Program-made: the position numbers and the translations under genes
Part shown: positions 55,451-63,667 of the stretch, piece after piece
Layout: each line of letters begins with the position of its first letter
Numbering within the stretch: the first letter of the stretch is position 1
NCBI GenBank assembly: GCA_963843805.1
Contig: CAWJLY010000009.1
Span: forward strand, 744,001-808,000
Origin: Ideonella_A sp963843805
Lineage (GTDB): Bacteria; Pseudomonadota; Gammaproteobacteria; Burkholderiales; Burkholderiaceae_C
Direction of reading: 5' to 3'
DNA: 64,000 nucleotides
Notes under the pieces: generated by a model
Databases searched by the model: none
The model's input: the letters and a program-made list of their open reading frames with translations, nothing else
Told to the model about the DNA's origin: nothing

Positions 55451-55855
55451 ATGCCACACCTCGTTGTTCTGTATTCAGCCAACCTCGAAGCCGACGCCGA
55501 CATGAGCACTTTCTGTCGCGCTGCCGCAGATGCCTTGTTGTCGGTCGACGATGACTCGGGAAAAGCGGTATTTCCGATCGCTGGCGTGCGCGTCTTCGCC
55601 TACCCGGCCGCACAGTTCGCTGTGGCCGACGGCAGCGGTGATCACGGTTTCATCTATCTGCAATTGCGCATGGCCAAGGGCCGCAGTGCCATGGTTCACC
55701 AGGCGGTCGGTGAGGCCTTGTCAGCGGTGGCCAAATCACATTTCGCCGCATTGCTCGACAAGCGCAAGGTCGGCATGACCGTGCAGGTCGACGAAGGCCA
55801 CGAAGTCTTCGACGCCAAGATCGGCAACCTGCATCCGCACTTTCAGCGCAGCTGA
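55451..55855 (+). CDS. hpaF: 5-carboxymethyl-2-hydroxymuconate delta-isomerase
   Basis: 134 aa tautomerase-superfamily enzyme. It starts MPHLVVLYSANLE, so the mature N-terminal proline acts as the catalytic base; this favours ATG 55451 over the upstream in-frame start at 55433. Further conserved stretches: GDHGFIYLQLRMAKGRSAMV and the C-terminal DAKIGNLHPHF. Between hpaD and hpaH in the operon. Confidence 0.87.
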   Translation: MPHLVVLYSANLEADADMSTFCRAAADALLSVDDDSGKAVFPIAGVRVFAYPAAQFAVADGSGDHGFIYLQLRMAKGRSAMVHQAVGEALSAVAKSHFAALLDKRKVGMTVQVDEGHEVFDAKIGNLHPHFQRS

Positions 55856-55856
55856 C

Positions 55857-56660
55857 ATGTTGCCTCTGCACAGCATCGAATCGCTGGCGCGCGAGTTGTA
55901 CGACGCGCGCAAAAGTCGCATTCAGGTCCGGCATTTTTCCAAGCGCTTCCCGGACATGACGATCGACGATGGCTATGCGGTGCAGCGTGCCTGGGTCAGG
56001 CTCGAGCAAGCCGACGGCCGCGTCATCAAGGGTCGCAAGATCGGCCTGACATCGCGGGCGATGCAACTGTCGAGCCAGATCACCGAGCCCGATTACGCAC
56101 CCTTGATGGACGACATGTTCTTTGCGCAGGGCGGCGATATTCCGATCGAGCAATTCATTGCGCCGCGAATCGAAGTCGAGCTGGCCTTCATTCTCGGCAA
56201 ACCCTTGCAGGGGCCTGGCGTGACGCTGTTCGACGTGTTGGGCGCCACCGACTTTGTTTGCCCGGCGCTCGAAATCATCGACGCCCGCATCGAGCAGTTC
56301 GACCGCGACACCAAGGCGCCGCGCAAGGTATTCGACACCATCAGCGATTTCGCCGCCAATGCCGGAATCGTTCTCGGCGGCCGACCGATGCGGCCCGATG
56401 CGGTCGACTTGCGATGGGTCGGCGCGATGTTGTTCAAGAACGGCGTGATCGAGGAGACCGGGCTTGCCGCGGCGGTGCTCAATCACCCGGCCAGTGGCGT
56501 TGCCTGGCTGGCCGACAAGCTCGCCGCGCACGACGAGATGCTCAACGCGGGTGATGTGGTGCTCGCCGGCTCGTTCACCCGACCGACCACGGCGGTGGCG
56601 GGCGACACCATCCATGCCGACTACGGTCCGCTCGGCACCGTCTCGTTTCGTCTTGTCTGA
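55857..56660 (+). CDS. hpaH: 2-oxo-hept-4-ene-1,7-dioate hydratase
   Basis: 267 aa, FAH-related hydratase adding water to the 4-ene of the C7 acid. Motifs: PDMTIDDGYAVQRAWVRLEQ, KGRKIGLTSRAMQLSSQITE, PDYAPLMDDMFFAQGGDI, PRIEVELAFILGKPLQGPG with metal ligands. Starts two bases after hpaF. Confidence 0.92.
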   Translation: MLPLHSIESLARELYDARKSRIQVRHFSKRFPDMTIDDGYAVQRAWVRLEQADGRVIKGRKIGLTSRAMQLSSQITEPDYAPLMDDMFFAQGGDIPIEQFIAPRIEVELAFILGKPLQGPGVTLFDVLGATDFVCPALEIIDARIEQFDRDTKAPRKVFDTISDFAANAGIVLGGRPMRPDAVDLRWVGAMLFKNGVIEETGLAAAVLNHPASGVAWLADKLAAHDEMLNAGDVVLAGSFTRPTTAVAGDTIHADYGPLGTVSFRLV

Positions 56661-56673
56661 GGAGATCTGCGCG

Positions 56674-57438
56674 ATGACACGCCCCGCATTCGGCCGCCCG
56701 GCCCGTTTTACAGAGCCGGAGTGGGATGCTCGCGTGCAACTCGCGGCGGCCTATCGGATCTTCGAGCACCTCGGCTGGGCCGAGCTGATCTACAACCATA
56801 TCTCGCTGCGGGTGCCTGACGCCGAAGGCCAGTTCTTGGTCAACCCGTTCGGGCTGCATTACAGCGAGGTCACTGCATCGAATCTGGTCAAGGTCGATAC
56901 CGACGGTCACATCATCGGCCACAGCGACTGGCCGATCAACCCGGCCGGTTTCACCTTTCACGGCGCGATCCACGAAGCGTTGCCCGAGGCCCATTGTGTG
57001 ATGCATGTCCACACCACGCCGACGATGGCCGTGTGTTGCTCCGAAGACGGCTTGGCGTTCAGCAACTTTTATGCGGCGCATTTGTACGGCAAAGTGGCCT
57101 ATCACGATTTCGAAGGCATCACCGTGCACCGCGAAGAAGGCCGACGAATCCTGGCCAGCGCTGCCGGGCGCCCGGTGCTGCTGTTGCGCAACCATGGGCC
57201 GGTGGTGATCGGCCAATCGATGGCGCAGGCGTTTTCGCTGATGTGGGTGCTGCAGCGTGCCTGCGAGATTCAGCTGGCTTCGTCATCGCTCGGCCGACAG
57301 CGCAGCATTCCGGTTCCGGTACTCGAAGCCTGTGTGCGCGACGCATTGAACTTCGATCCGAAATACGGTGCCGGCGAAGACGGCTTTGCCGCCATGCAAC
57401 GGCTGATCGACCACAGGGACCCGAGCTACCGCAGTTGA
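56674..57438 (+). CDS. class II aldolase/adducin family protein
   Basis: 254 aa zinc-dependent aldolase/epimerase fold (AraD/FucA type). Zinc-ligand histidines are in HCVMHVHTTPTMA, with a third His expected in LLLRNHGPVVIG; NHISLRVPDAEGQFLVNPFG is also conserved. It takes the last place in the hpa operon, where many gene clusters have HpaI (an HpcH-type aldolase of a different fold). It might replace that step or have a separate role. GAGGAG precedes the ATG. Confidence 0.82.
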   Translation: MTRPAFGRPARFTEPEWDARVQLAAAYRIFEHLGWAELIYNHISLRVPDAEGQFLVNPFGLHYSEVTASNLVKVDTDGHIIGHSDWPINPAGFTFHGAIHEALPEAHCVMHVHTTPTMAVCCSEDGLAFSNFYAAHLYGKVAYHDFEGITVHREEGRRILASAAGRPVLLLRNHGPVVIGQSMAQAFSLMWVLQRACEIQLASSSLGRQRSIPVPVLEACVRDALNFDPKYGAGEDGFAAMQRLIDHRDPSYRS

Positions 57439-57551
57439 GCGATTGTGCCGGCTCACTGGTTGTGCAACCCCGAAATCATTTGGCGTCGGGTCTCGTCGAC
57501 AAGGCATTTTGTCCGGTTTAATGGCGGAACTGCGCGGACCTGCGCTTTCGG

Positions 57552-58859
57552 ATGATGCCCATGTCCTCACCCACTGCGTTGAAAGCCGCCATCGTTGTTG
57601 TCGGAGGCGGCGCTGGCGGTGTCGAACTGGCGGCCAGCCTGGGCCGCCGGCTGGGCCGACGCCACGGCCGCGAGCATGTGCTGCTGATCGATCGTTCCCC
57701 CCTTCACATCTGGAAGCCCACCTTGCATGAGGTCGCTGCCGGCACGGTCGACGCCCATTCGGAGGGCCTGTCGTACACGATGCTGGCCCGGCGCAACCGT
57801 TTCAGCTTCACGCTTGGCGAGCTGTGCAACCTCGACCCTTCCACCCGCCGATTGACGCTGGCTGAAATCACCGATTCGCAGGGGCAACAGGTGGTCGCTC
57901 CACGCGAAATCGTATTCGACCAGCTGGTGTTGGCGCTGGGCAGTGGTGCCAATTTTTTCGGCACGCCGGGTGCGGAGCACGCCTATGTGCTGGAACACGC
58001 GGCCGATGCGGAACGGTTTCGCCAACGCCTGTTGACCGGTTTCACGCGTGCCGCGTTTTCAGTGGGCAAACAGCTGACCCTGGTGATCGTGGGTGGCGGG
58101 GCGACCGGCGTCGAGCTGTCAGCCGAATTGCTGGAGGCCCATGCCGAACTGCTGCAAAGCAGCAGCCCGATGCTTCAATTCGCGCTCGACATCCGCATCG
58201 TCGAGGCTGCACCGCGCATCTTGTCGGGCTTGCCCGAACGCATCTCGAAGCAGGCCGCCGAGGTTCTGCAACAGCGGGGAGTCACCATTTCGACCGATGA
58301 AAAGGTGTTGTCGATTACCGAGCAAGGCCTTCGCACCACTCACGGCGACATTGCCGCAGACATCGTGTTGTGGGCCGCCGGCATCCAGGCCGCTGCGCAA
58401 AACCGCGCGCTCGGTCTGCAACTCAACCGCAACAACCAGTTCGTCGTCGACCAGCGGCTGCAAACGTCGGTGCCGGGCATCTATGCCATCGGCGACTGTG
58501 CCGCTTGCGATTGGCACGACGGGCAAAACGTGCCGGCGCGCGCACAGGCGGCGCACCAGCAGGCCGACTATCTGTGCGGGGTGCTGGCCAACCCGGCCGC
58601 TGCAACGTCGACGACCCGGCCGTATGTCTACCGGGATTTCGGCTCGCTGGTTTCGCTCGGAGAAAACCGGGGTGTCGGCAATTTGATGGGCAGCCTGTCC
58701 GGCAAGAATTTCTTCGTTGACGGCCTGATTGCCAAGTGGATGTACATGTCGCTGCACCTGTTGCATCACCGCGCCATCCTGGGCCTGCGCGCGACCGTGG
58801 TGCTGGCGCTGGCCAGATTGCTGCAGCGACGAATCTCCGGGCGCGTCAAGTTGCATTGA
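57552..58859 (+). CDS. ndh: type II NADH dehydrogenase (NDH-2)
   Basis: 435 aa FAD enzyme oxidising NADH and reducing quinone without proton pumping. FAD-binding GxGxxG in AAIVVVGGGAGGVELAAS, NAD-binding GGGATGVELSAELLEAHAEL, and FAD loop TSVPGIYAIGDCAACDW. C-terminal basic/hydrophobic helices (AKWMYMSLHLLHHRAILGLR, TVVLALARLLQRRISG) attach it to the membrane. Starts are possible at 57552 or 57558. Separate transcription unit after the hpa operon. Confidence 0.9.
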   Translation: MMPMSSPTALKAAIVVVGGGAGGVELAASLGRRLGRRHGREHVLLIDRSPLHIWKPTLHEVAAGTVDAHSEGLSYTMLARRNRFSFTLGELCNLDPSTRRLTLAEITDSQGQQVVAPREIVFDQLVLALGSGANFFGTPGAEHAYVLEHAADAERFRQRLLTGFTRAAFSVGKQLTLVIVGGGATGVELSAELLEAHAELLQSSSPMLQFALDIRIVEAAPRILSGLPERISKQAAEVLQQRGVTISTDEKVLSITEQGLRTTHGDIAADIVLWAAGIQAAAQNRALGLQLNRNNQFVVDQRLQTSVPGIYAIGDCAACDWHDGQNVPARAQAAHQQADYLCGVLANPAAATSTTRPYVYRDFGSLVSLGENRGVGNLMGSLSGKNFFVDGLIAKWMYMSLHLLHHRAILGLRATVVLALARLLQRRISGRVKLH

Positions 58860-58991
58860 AGCAGCGCCTACTGAACCGCACCGACTGCCGCCTGTTCGCC
58901 GCGCAGGTGACTGCCACAAGCTGGCCGCGTTGCTACCTCACGTGATCAGCGAATCGGGTGTCGGCAGACAATGGTCTGCGAATCAGATCCG

Positions 58992-59438
58992 TCAGCGATC
59001 GAGGTCTCTGATGAGCGCCTCCATTTCGGCAATTTCCTTTTTCTGAGTCGCGATGATGCCGTCGGCCAGTTTGCGCACCCTCGGGTCGGTGATGTGCGCC
59101 CGCTCACTGGTGAGGATGGCGATCGAGTGGTGGGGAATCATCGCTTTCATCCATGACACGTCGGCAACGGTCTGCTGACTGCGGACCAGCCACAGCGCGC
59201 CGGTAAATACCAGCGCTGCCGCCACCACGATGGCGATATTGCGGCTGCGGTTCTCATACATGCTCAGCATGAAGCCCAACATGATCACCGCCATCGCCGC
59301 GCCCATCACCAGCGCCATGTAGGCGCGGGTCTCGCTGAAAAAGGCGTGGCTGGCTTCGTAGGTGTTCAGGTACATCAAACCGAACATCACCAGCGTAGAG
59401 GTGGCAATCATCACGCCGAATCGGATGTATTTGTTCAT
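58992..59438 (-). CDS. DUF305 family membrane protein
   Basis: 148 aa with several N-terminal membrane segments (VMIATSTLVMFGLMYL, YMALVMGAAMAVIMLGFML, IAIVVAAALVFTGALWLV) and a C-terminal periplasmic/cytoplasmic ferritin-like DUF305 part (WMKAMIPHHSIAILTSERAH). The HH motif is a typical DUF305 feature. Often found beside copper genes. It is oriented with copZ, which begins on the same strand 51 bp upstream of it. Confidence 0.83.
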   Translation of the reverse strand: MNKYIRFGVMIATSTLVMFGLMYLNTYEASHAFFSETRAYMALVMGAAMAVIMLGFMLSMYENRSRNIAIVVAAALVFTGALWLVRSQQTVADVSWMKAMIPHHSIAILTSERAHITDPRVRKLADGIIATQKKEIAEMEALIRDLDR

Positions 59439-59489
59439 GATGTCGATACGTTGGGGGGGCTTGCACGGGGCGGAAAGGGTGTGTCGCAG

Positions 59490-59702
59490 TCACCCTGCCG
59501 AAGGCAGTGGCACCGGTGTGAAACCCGCTTCGCTGATTGCCTGGCGGATCTGCGCTGGATCTGCCTTGGCCGATTCCACTTCGACGCGATGCTGGGGCAG
59601 ATCGATCCGTACCGTGGCTTGACTGTCGGCGGCCTGCAAAGCCTTGGTGATGGTGGCGACACAGTGTCCGCAGGTCATGTCCTGGACGTCGAAAGCAATC
59701 AT
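59490..59702 (-). CDS. copZ: copper chaperone with heavy-metal-associated domain
   Basis: 70 aa, single HMA domain: MIAFDVQDMTCGHCVATITK with the CxxC copper site (CGHC) and an R-V-E-V-E strand. AGGAG precedes the chosen ATG. It can deliver Cu(I) to the divergently encoded CopA. The upstream extension of the reading frame (from 59792) lacks a credible start. Confidence 0.88.
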   Translation of the reverse strand: MIAFDVQDMTCGHCVATITKALQAADSQATVRIDLPQHRVEVESAKADPAQIRQAISEAGFTPVPLPSAG

Positions 59703-59813
59703 CTGAAGCTCCTGGTTGATGTGGGAATGAACGAATCTGATGCTTACCATCGTTGTAATGTCAATTCCTTCGAAATACTCCATGATCAGCATATGGCTTC
59801 AAGCCCTCAAGGA

Positions 59814-59844
59814 TTGACATTGACATGATGGGAAGCTCGAAGAT
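59814..59844 (+). promoter_or_regulatory. putative MerR/CueR-type copA promoter with 19-bp spacer
   Basis: TTGACA (59814-59819) is separated by 19 bp from GAAGAT (59839-59844); such a long spacer is characteristic of promoters untwisted by MerR-family activators. The spacer holds a GACATGATGGGAAGCTC stretch resembling the dyad of CueR operators, but the symmetry is imperfect. A CueR gene lies at the end of the same cluster. It is placed 39 bp before the copA start. Confidence 0.5.
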
Positions 59845-59882
59845 GGCATCTCAGACGTGATCGTCAGCCAGAGGAACGTTCA

Positions 59883-62351
59883 ATGCCGTCGCCAAGCCAA
59901 GCTGCCAACGCCATGTCCACGATCCGCCTGCAGGTCGAGGGCATGACCTGTGCGTCGTGTGTCGGCCGGGTCGAGAAGAGCCTGCACGCGGTGCCGGGTG
60001 TGCAGACGGTCAGCGTCAACCTGGCGACCGAGCAGGCCGATGTCGCCGTCGACGGCTCGGTCGATTCCGGCGCGCTGGTGGCGGCAGTGCGCCATGCAGG
60101 TTACGAGGTGGCGAGCCGCGACATCGACCTGCAGCATCGACGGCATGACCTGCGCCTCATGTGTCAACCGGGTGGAAAAGGCCTTGTTGAAAGTTCCCGG
60201 GGTGTCGTCGGTGCAGGTCAATCTGGCGACCGAACGGGCATCGATCACGGCCTTGTCGACGGTCGAATTGGGGACGCTGAAAGCCGCGGTCGAAAAAGCC
60301 GGCTATGCGGCGAAGACGGTCGAGCAGGCGACGCAGGCCGGCCCGCCGAAATGGCCCGAATGGTGGCCGGTGGCGATCGGCGCGGTTCTGACGATTCCGC
60401 TGGTGGCGCCGATGCTGCTGCAAGCTGTTCGGCAGCTCGACTGGATGCTCGGGCGGCTGGTGGCAACTGGCGCTCGCCACGCCGGTGCAGTTCTGGCTCG
60501 GCTGGCGCTTCTACAAGGCCGGCTTCAAGGCGCTGCGCGCGCGCACCGGCAACATGGATCTGCTGGTCGCGCTCGGCACCTCGGCGGCCTACGGGCTGTC
60601 GTTGTATCTGCTGCTCAAGCATGCCGGGCACGGCATGCTGCACCTGTATTTCGAGGCCTCGGCTGCGGTCATCACGCTGGTGCTGCTCGGCAAATGGCTG
60701 GAAGGCCGCGCCAAGCGGCAGACTGCCGATGCGATCCGTGCCTTGAACGCCTTGCGCCCGGCGACTGCCCGGGTGCGCCGCGATGGCGCCGAGATCGAGC
60801 TGGCGATCGATGAGGTGGTCGTCGGCGATCAGGTGCTGGTGCGCGCCTGGCGAACGCATCCCGGTCGACGGCGAGATCCGCCAGGGCCGCAGCCATGTCG
60901 ACGAATCGCTGATCACCGGCGAGAGCCTGCCGGTGGCCAAGGCGGTCGGCGACAAGGTAACCGGCGGCTCGATCAATGCCGACGGCATGTTGACCATCGA
61001 GACGCTGGCGATCGGCGCCGAGACGACGCTGGCACGAATCATCCGCATGGTCGAATCGGCGCAGGCGGCGAAGGCGCCGATCCAGCGCATCGTCGATCGC
61101 GTCAGCGCGGTCTTCGTGCCGGTGGTGCTCGGCATCGCGCTTGCTCGACCTTCATCGGCTGGTATCGTCGGTCGGCGGCGACTGGGAACATGCCTTGATC
61201 ACCGCGGTGGCGGTGCTGGTGATCGCCTGCCCGTGTGCGCTCGGCCTGGCGACGCCGACCGCGATCATGGCCGGCACCGGCGTCGCGGCGCGCAGCGGCA
61301 TCCTGATCAAGGACGCTGCCGGCACTCGAGGTGGCGCATTCGATGACCACCGTCGCCTTCGACAAGACCGGCACCCTGACCGAAGGCAAGCCATCGCTGG
61401 TCGCCATCGAGCCTGCCGGCGGCTTGCCGCGCGACGAACTGCTGCGCCTGGCGGCCGCGTTGCAGCAGACCAGCGAGCATCCGCTTGGCCCAAGCGGTGC
61501 TCGGCAAGGTCGCCGACCGAACAGATCAACGTTGCCCGAAGCGAGCGAAGCGCAGGCGCTGCCAGGCCGCGGGCTGCAGGCCGAGGTCGAAGGGCAATCG
61601 CTGGCGCTCGGCAGCAGCCGGCTGCTGCGCGAGCTCGGCGTCGATGCCGGCCAGTTGGCTGCGCGTGCCGAACAGCTGCAAGGTGATGGCCGCACGGTGT
61701 CGTGGCTGATCCGCAAGGATGGGGAGTTGCCGCAATTGCTCGGCCTGCTGGCCTTCGGCGATTCGATCAAGGCCTCGGCCCGCGATGCGGTGACGCGTCT
61801 GCATCAACTCGGCATCAAGACGGTGATGCTGACCGGCGACAACCAGGGCAGCGCCGAAGGCGGTTGCCGCCGCGCTGGGCATCGACGAGATCCGCGCCGA
61901 GATCCTGCCCGGCGACAAGGCCGATGTGATCGAGCAACTGCGTGGCAGCGGGCAGGTGGTTGCGATGGTCGGCGACGGCATCAACGATGCGCCGGCACTG
62001 GCCGCTGCCGATGTCGGCATCGCGATGTCGACCGGATCGGATGTGGCGATGGAAACCGCCGGCATCACGCTGATGCGCGGCGACCCGCGGCTGGTCGCCG
62101 ATGCCATCGATGTGTCGCGGCGCACCTAGGCAACGATCAAGCGCGGCTTGTTCTGGGCGTTCGCGTACAACGTCGTCGGCATTCCGCTGGCGGCGTTGGG
62201 CTTGCTCAGTCCGGTGATCGCCGGCGCGGCGATGGCGTTCAGCAGCGTCAGCGTGGTCGCCAATGCCTTGTTGCTGCGCCGCTGGCGCGGCACCGCTCAA
62301 GCGGCTGCGCCAGCCGACAAGCTTGAACAGCCGCTTCCGGCGACAGCCTGA
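59883..62351 (+). CDS. copA: copper-translocating P-type ATPase CopA (nine +1 frameshifts and an amber codon)
   Basis: P1B-1 ATPase exporting Cu(I), about 819 aa if repaired. Two N-terminal HMA domains with MTCASC motifs; then TGES (LITGESLP), the metal-binding CPC motif in ACPCALGLATPTA, the phosphorylation site DKTGTLTEGKP, the HP motif (EHPL), and the hinge GDGINDAPALAAADVG. Shifts of +1 occur near 60135, 60462, 60849, 61141, 61326, 61487, 61520, 61543 and 61855. An in-frame TAG at 62127-62129 stands where TGG (Trp) is expected in SRRTWATIKRGLFWAFAYN. A GAGGAA ribosome-binding site supports ATG 59883. Gene belongs to the copA-cueR unit. Confidence 0.87.
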
Positions 62352-62361
62352 GGAGACAGCG

Positions 62362-62766
62362 ATGACAGCGATGAATATCGGCCAGGCCGCCAAGGCCACC
62401 GGGGTATCGGCCAAGATGATTCGCCATTACGAAAGCGTCGGCTTGCTGGTGCAGGCGCAGCGAACCGAAGCGGGTTATCGGCAGTATGGAGCCGGTGATC
62501 TGCACACGCTGCGCTTCATCCGTCGCGCCCGCGACCTCGGCTTCTCGATCGACCAGATTCGTGAGCTGCTGGCGCTGTGGCAGGACCGCAAACGCCCGAG
62601 TCGCCAGGTCAAGGCATTTGCACAAGCGCATCTGCAAGAGCTCGACCAGAAGCTGAGCGAGCTGCAGGCGATGAAGGCCACGCTTGAACACCTGGTCGAT
62701 TGCTGCCATGGCGACGATCGGCCGGAATGCCCGATCATCGAAGGCTTGGCGCAGGACATGCGGTAA
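62362..62766 (+). CDS. cueR: MerR-family copper-responsive regulator
   Basis: 134 aa. Winged helix-turn-helix MNIGQAAKATGVSAKMIRHY with YESVGLLVQ; dimerisation helix; C-terminal metal-binding loop CCHGDDRPECPIIE with two cysteines separated as in CueR (C-x7-C). Long coiled region HLQELDQKLSELQAMKATLE. AGGAGA ribosome-binding site. It follows copA by 10 bp; it would activate the 19-bp-spacer promoter upstream of copA and probably the divergent copZ. Confidence 0.88.
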   Translation: MTAMNIGQAAKATGVSAKMIRHYESVGLLVQAQRTEAGYRQYGAGDLHTLRFIRRARDLGFSIDQIRELLALWQDRKRPSRQVKAFAQAHLQELDQKLSELQAMKATLEHLVDCCHGDDRPECPIIEGLAQDMR

Positions 62767-62860
62767 GCCGACGGACGAGTCGGATTCGACATGGCGCGTC
62801 GGCGAATTACCAGACCAGCGGGCAACGTGCACACTCGACGCTGGCAACCCAACCGGAGTG

Positions 62861-63667
62861 ATGATGGATCTGCAACTGAAGGGCAAGCGGGCCTTGGTGA
62901 CCGGCGGTAGCCGTGGCATCGGCAAGGCGGTGGCGCGGGTGTTGGCGCAAGAAGGTGTGGCGGTGGCTTTGCTGGCTCGCGACCTGGCTGCGCTGCAGGC
63001 GGCCGCAGCCGAGCTGAGTGCCGAGACCGGCCAGCAGATCGTCGCCGTGTCGGCCGATACCCGAGACGACGCTGCCGTGCGACAGGCTGCCGCCGACGCT
63101 GCGCAGCAGCTTGGTGGCAGCATCGATATCCTGGTCAACGCCGCAGCCGAACCGGCCGGATATGCAGCGCCGCCGAAGCTGGCCCAGATCGAATCCGCCT
63201 TTTTCCACGGCGAACTGGATACCAAGGTGATGGGTTATCTGCGCTGCGCGCGCGAGGTCGTGCCCGGCATGCAGGCGGCAGGCTGGGGCCGGATCGTCAA
63301 CATCAGCGGCATGGCGGCTCGGCAAAGTGGCAACACCGTCGGCAGCATCCGCAATGTGGCGGTTGCGGCCTTGTCGAAGAACCTGGCCGACGAACTCGGG
63401 CCGTCGGGAATCAATGTGACTGTTGTCCATCCCGGCCTGACGCGTACCGAACGGACCGCGCCGTTGGTGGCTGCACGGGCTGCTGCGCAAGGTTTGCCAG
63501 AAGCGACCGTCGAGGCGCAGATGGGCGCGGGCAATTCGACCGGCCGGCTGGTCGACGCCAGCGAAGTGGCCGACGTGGTTGCATTCTTGTGCTCGCCACG
63601 TTCACGTGCCATCAATGGCGACACGGTGGCCGCCGGTGGCGGCGTGCCGCGCGGCATCTATTACTGA
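62861..63667 (+). CDS. SDR family oxidoreductase lacking the usual catalytic Tyr/Lys
   Basis: 268 aa with a good Rossmann motif (VTGGSRGIGKAVARVLAQEG) and the typical ISG of strand 5 (IVNISGMAARQSGNTVG). In place of the YxxxK catalytic pair the sequence reads GSIRNVAVAALSKNLA, so the Tyr and Lys positions are Gly and Asn by my alignment. The remaining features (HPGLTRTE, SRAINGDTVAAGGGVPRGIY) fit an SDR. A ligand-binding or altered-mechanism role is possible. AACCGGAG precedes the ATG. Its stop lies 3 bp from the convergent gene's stop. Confidence 0.82.
   Translation: MMDLQLKGKRALVTGGSRGIGKAVARVLAQEGVAVALLARDLAALQAAAAELSAETGQQIVAVSADTRDDAAVRQAAADAAQQLGGSIDILVNAAAEPAGYAAPPKLAQIESAFFHGELDTKVMGYLRCAREVVPGMQAAGWGRIVNISGMAARQSGNTVGSIRNVAVAALSKNLADELGPSGINVTVVHPGLTRTERTAPLVAARAAAQGLPEATVEAQMGAGNSTGRLVDASEVADVVAFLCSPRSRAINGDTVAAGGGVPRGIYY

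Noticed and set aside
57552..58859. NDH-2-like flavoprotein as the missing reductase of the Rieske oxygenase
   Set aside because: It has the architecture and C-terminal membrane anchor of NDH-2 and belongs to a different transcription unit 6 kb away, on the other strand.
5036..62351. Programmed +1 ribosomal frameshifting as a general explanation of the breaks
   Set aside because: No repeated slippery sequence, stop codon or downstream structure is shared by the sites, several genes need many shifts each, and a few breaks are -1. Sequencing or assembly error explains it more simply.
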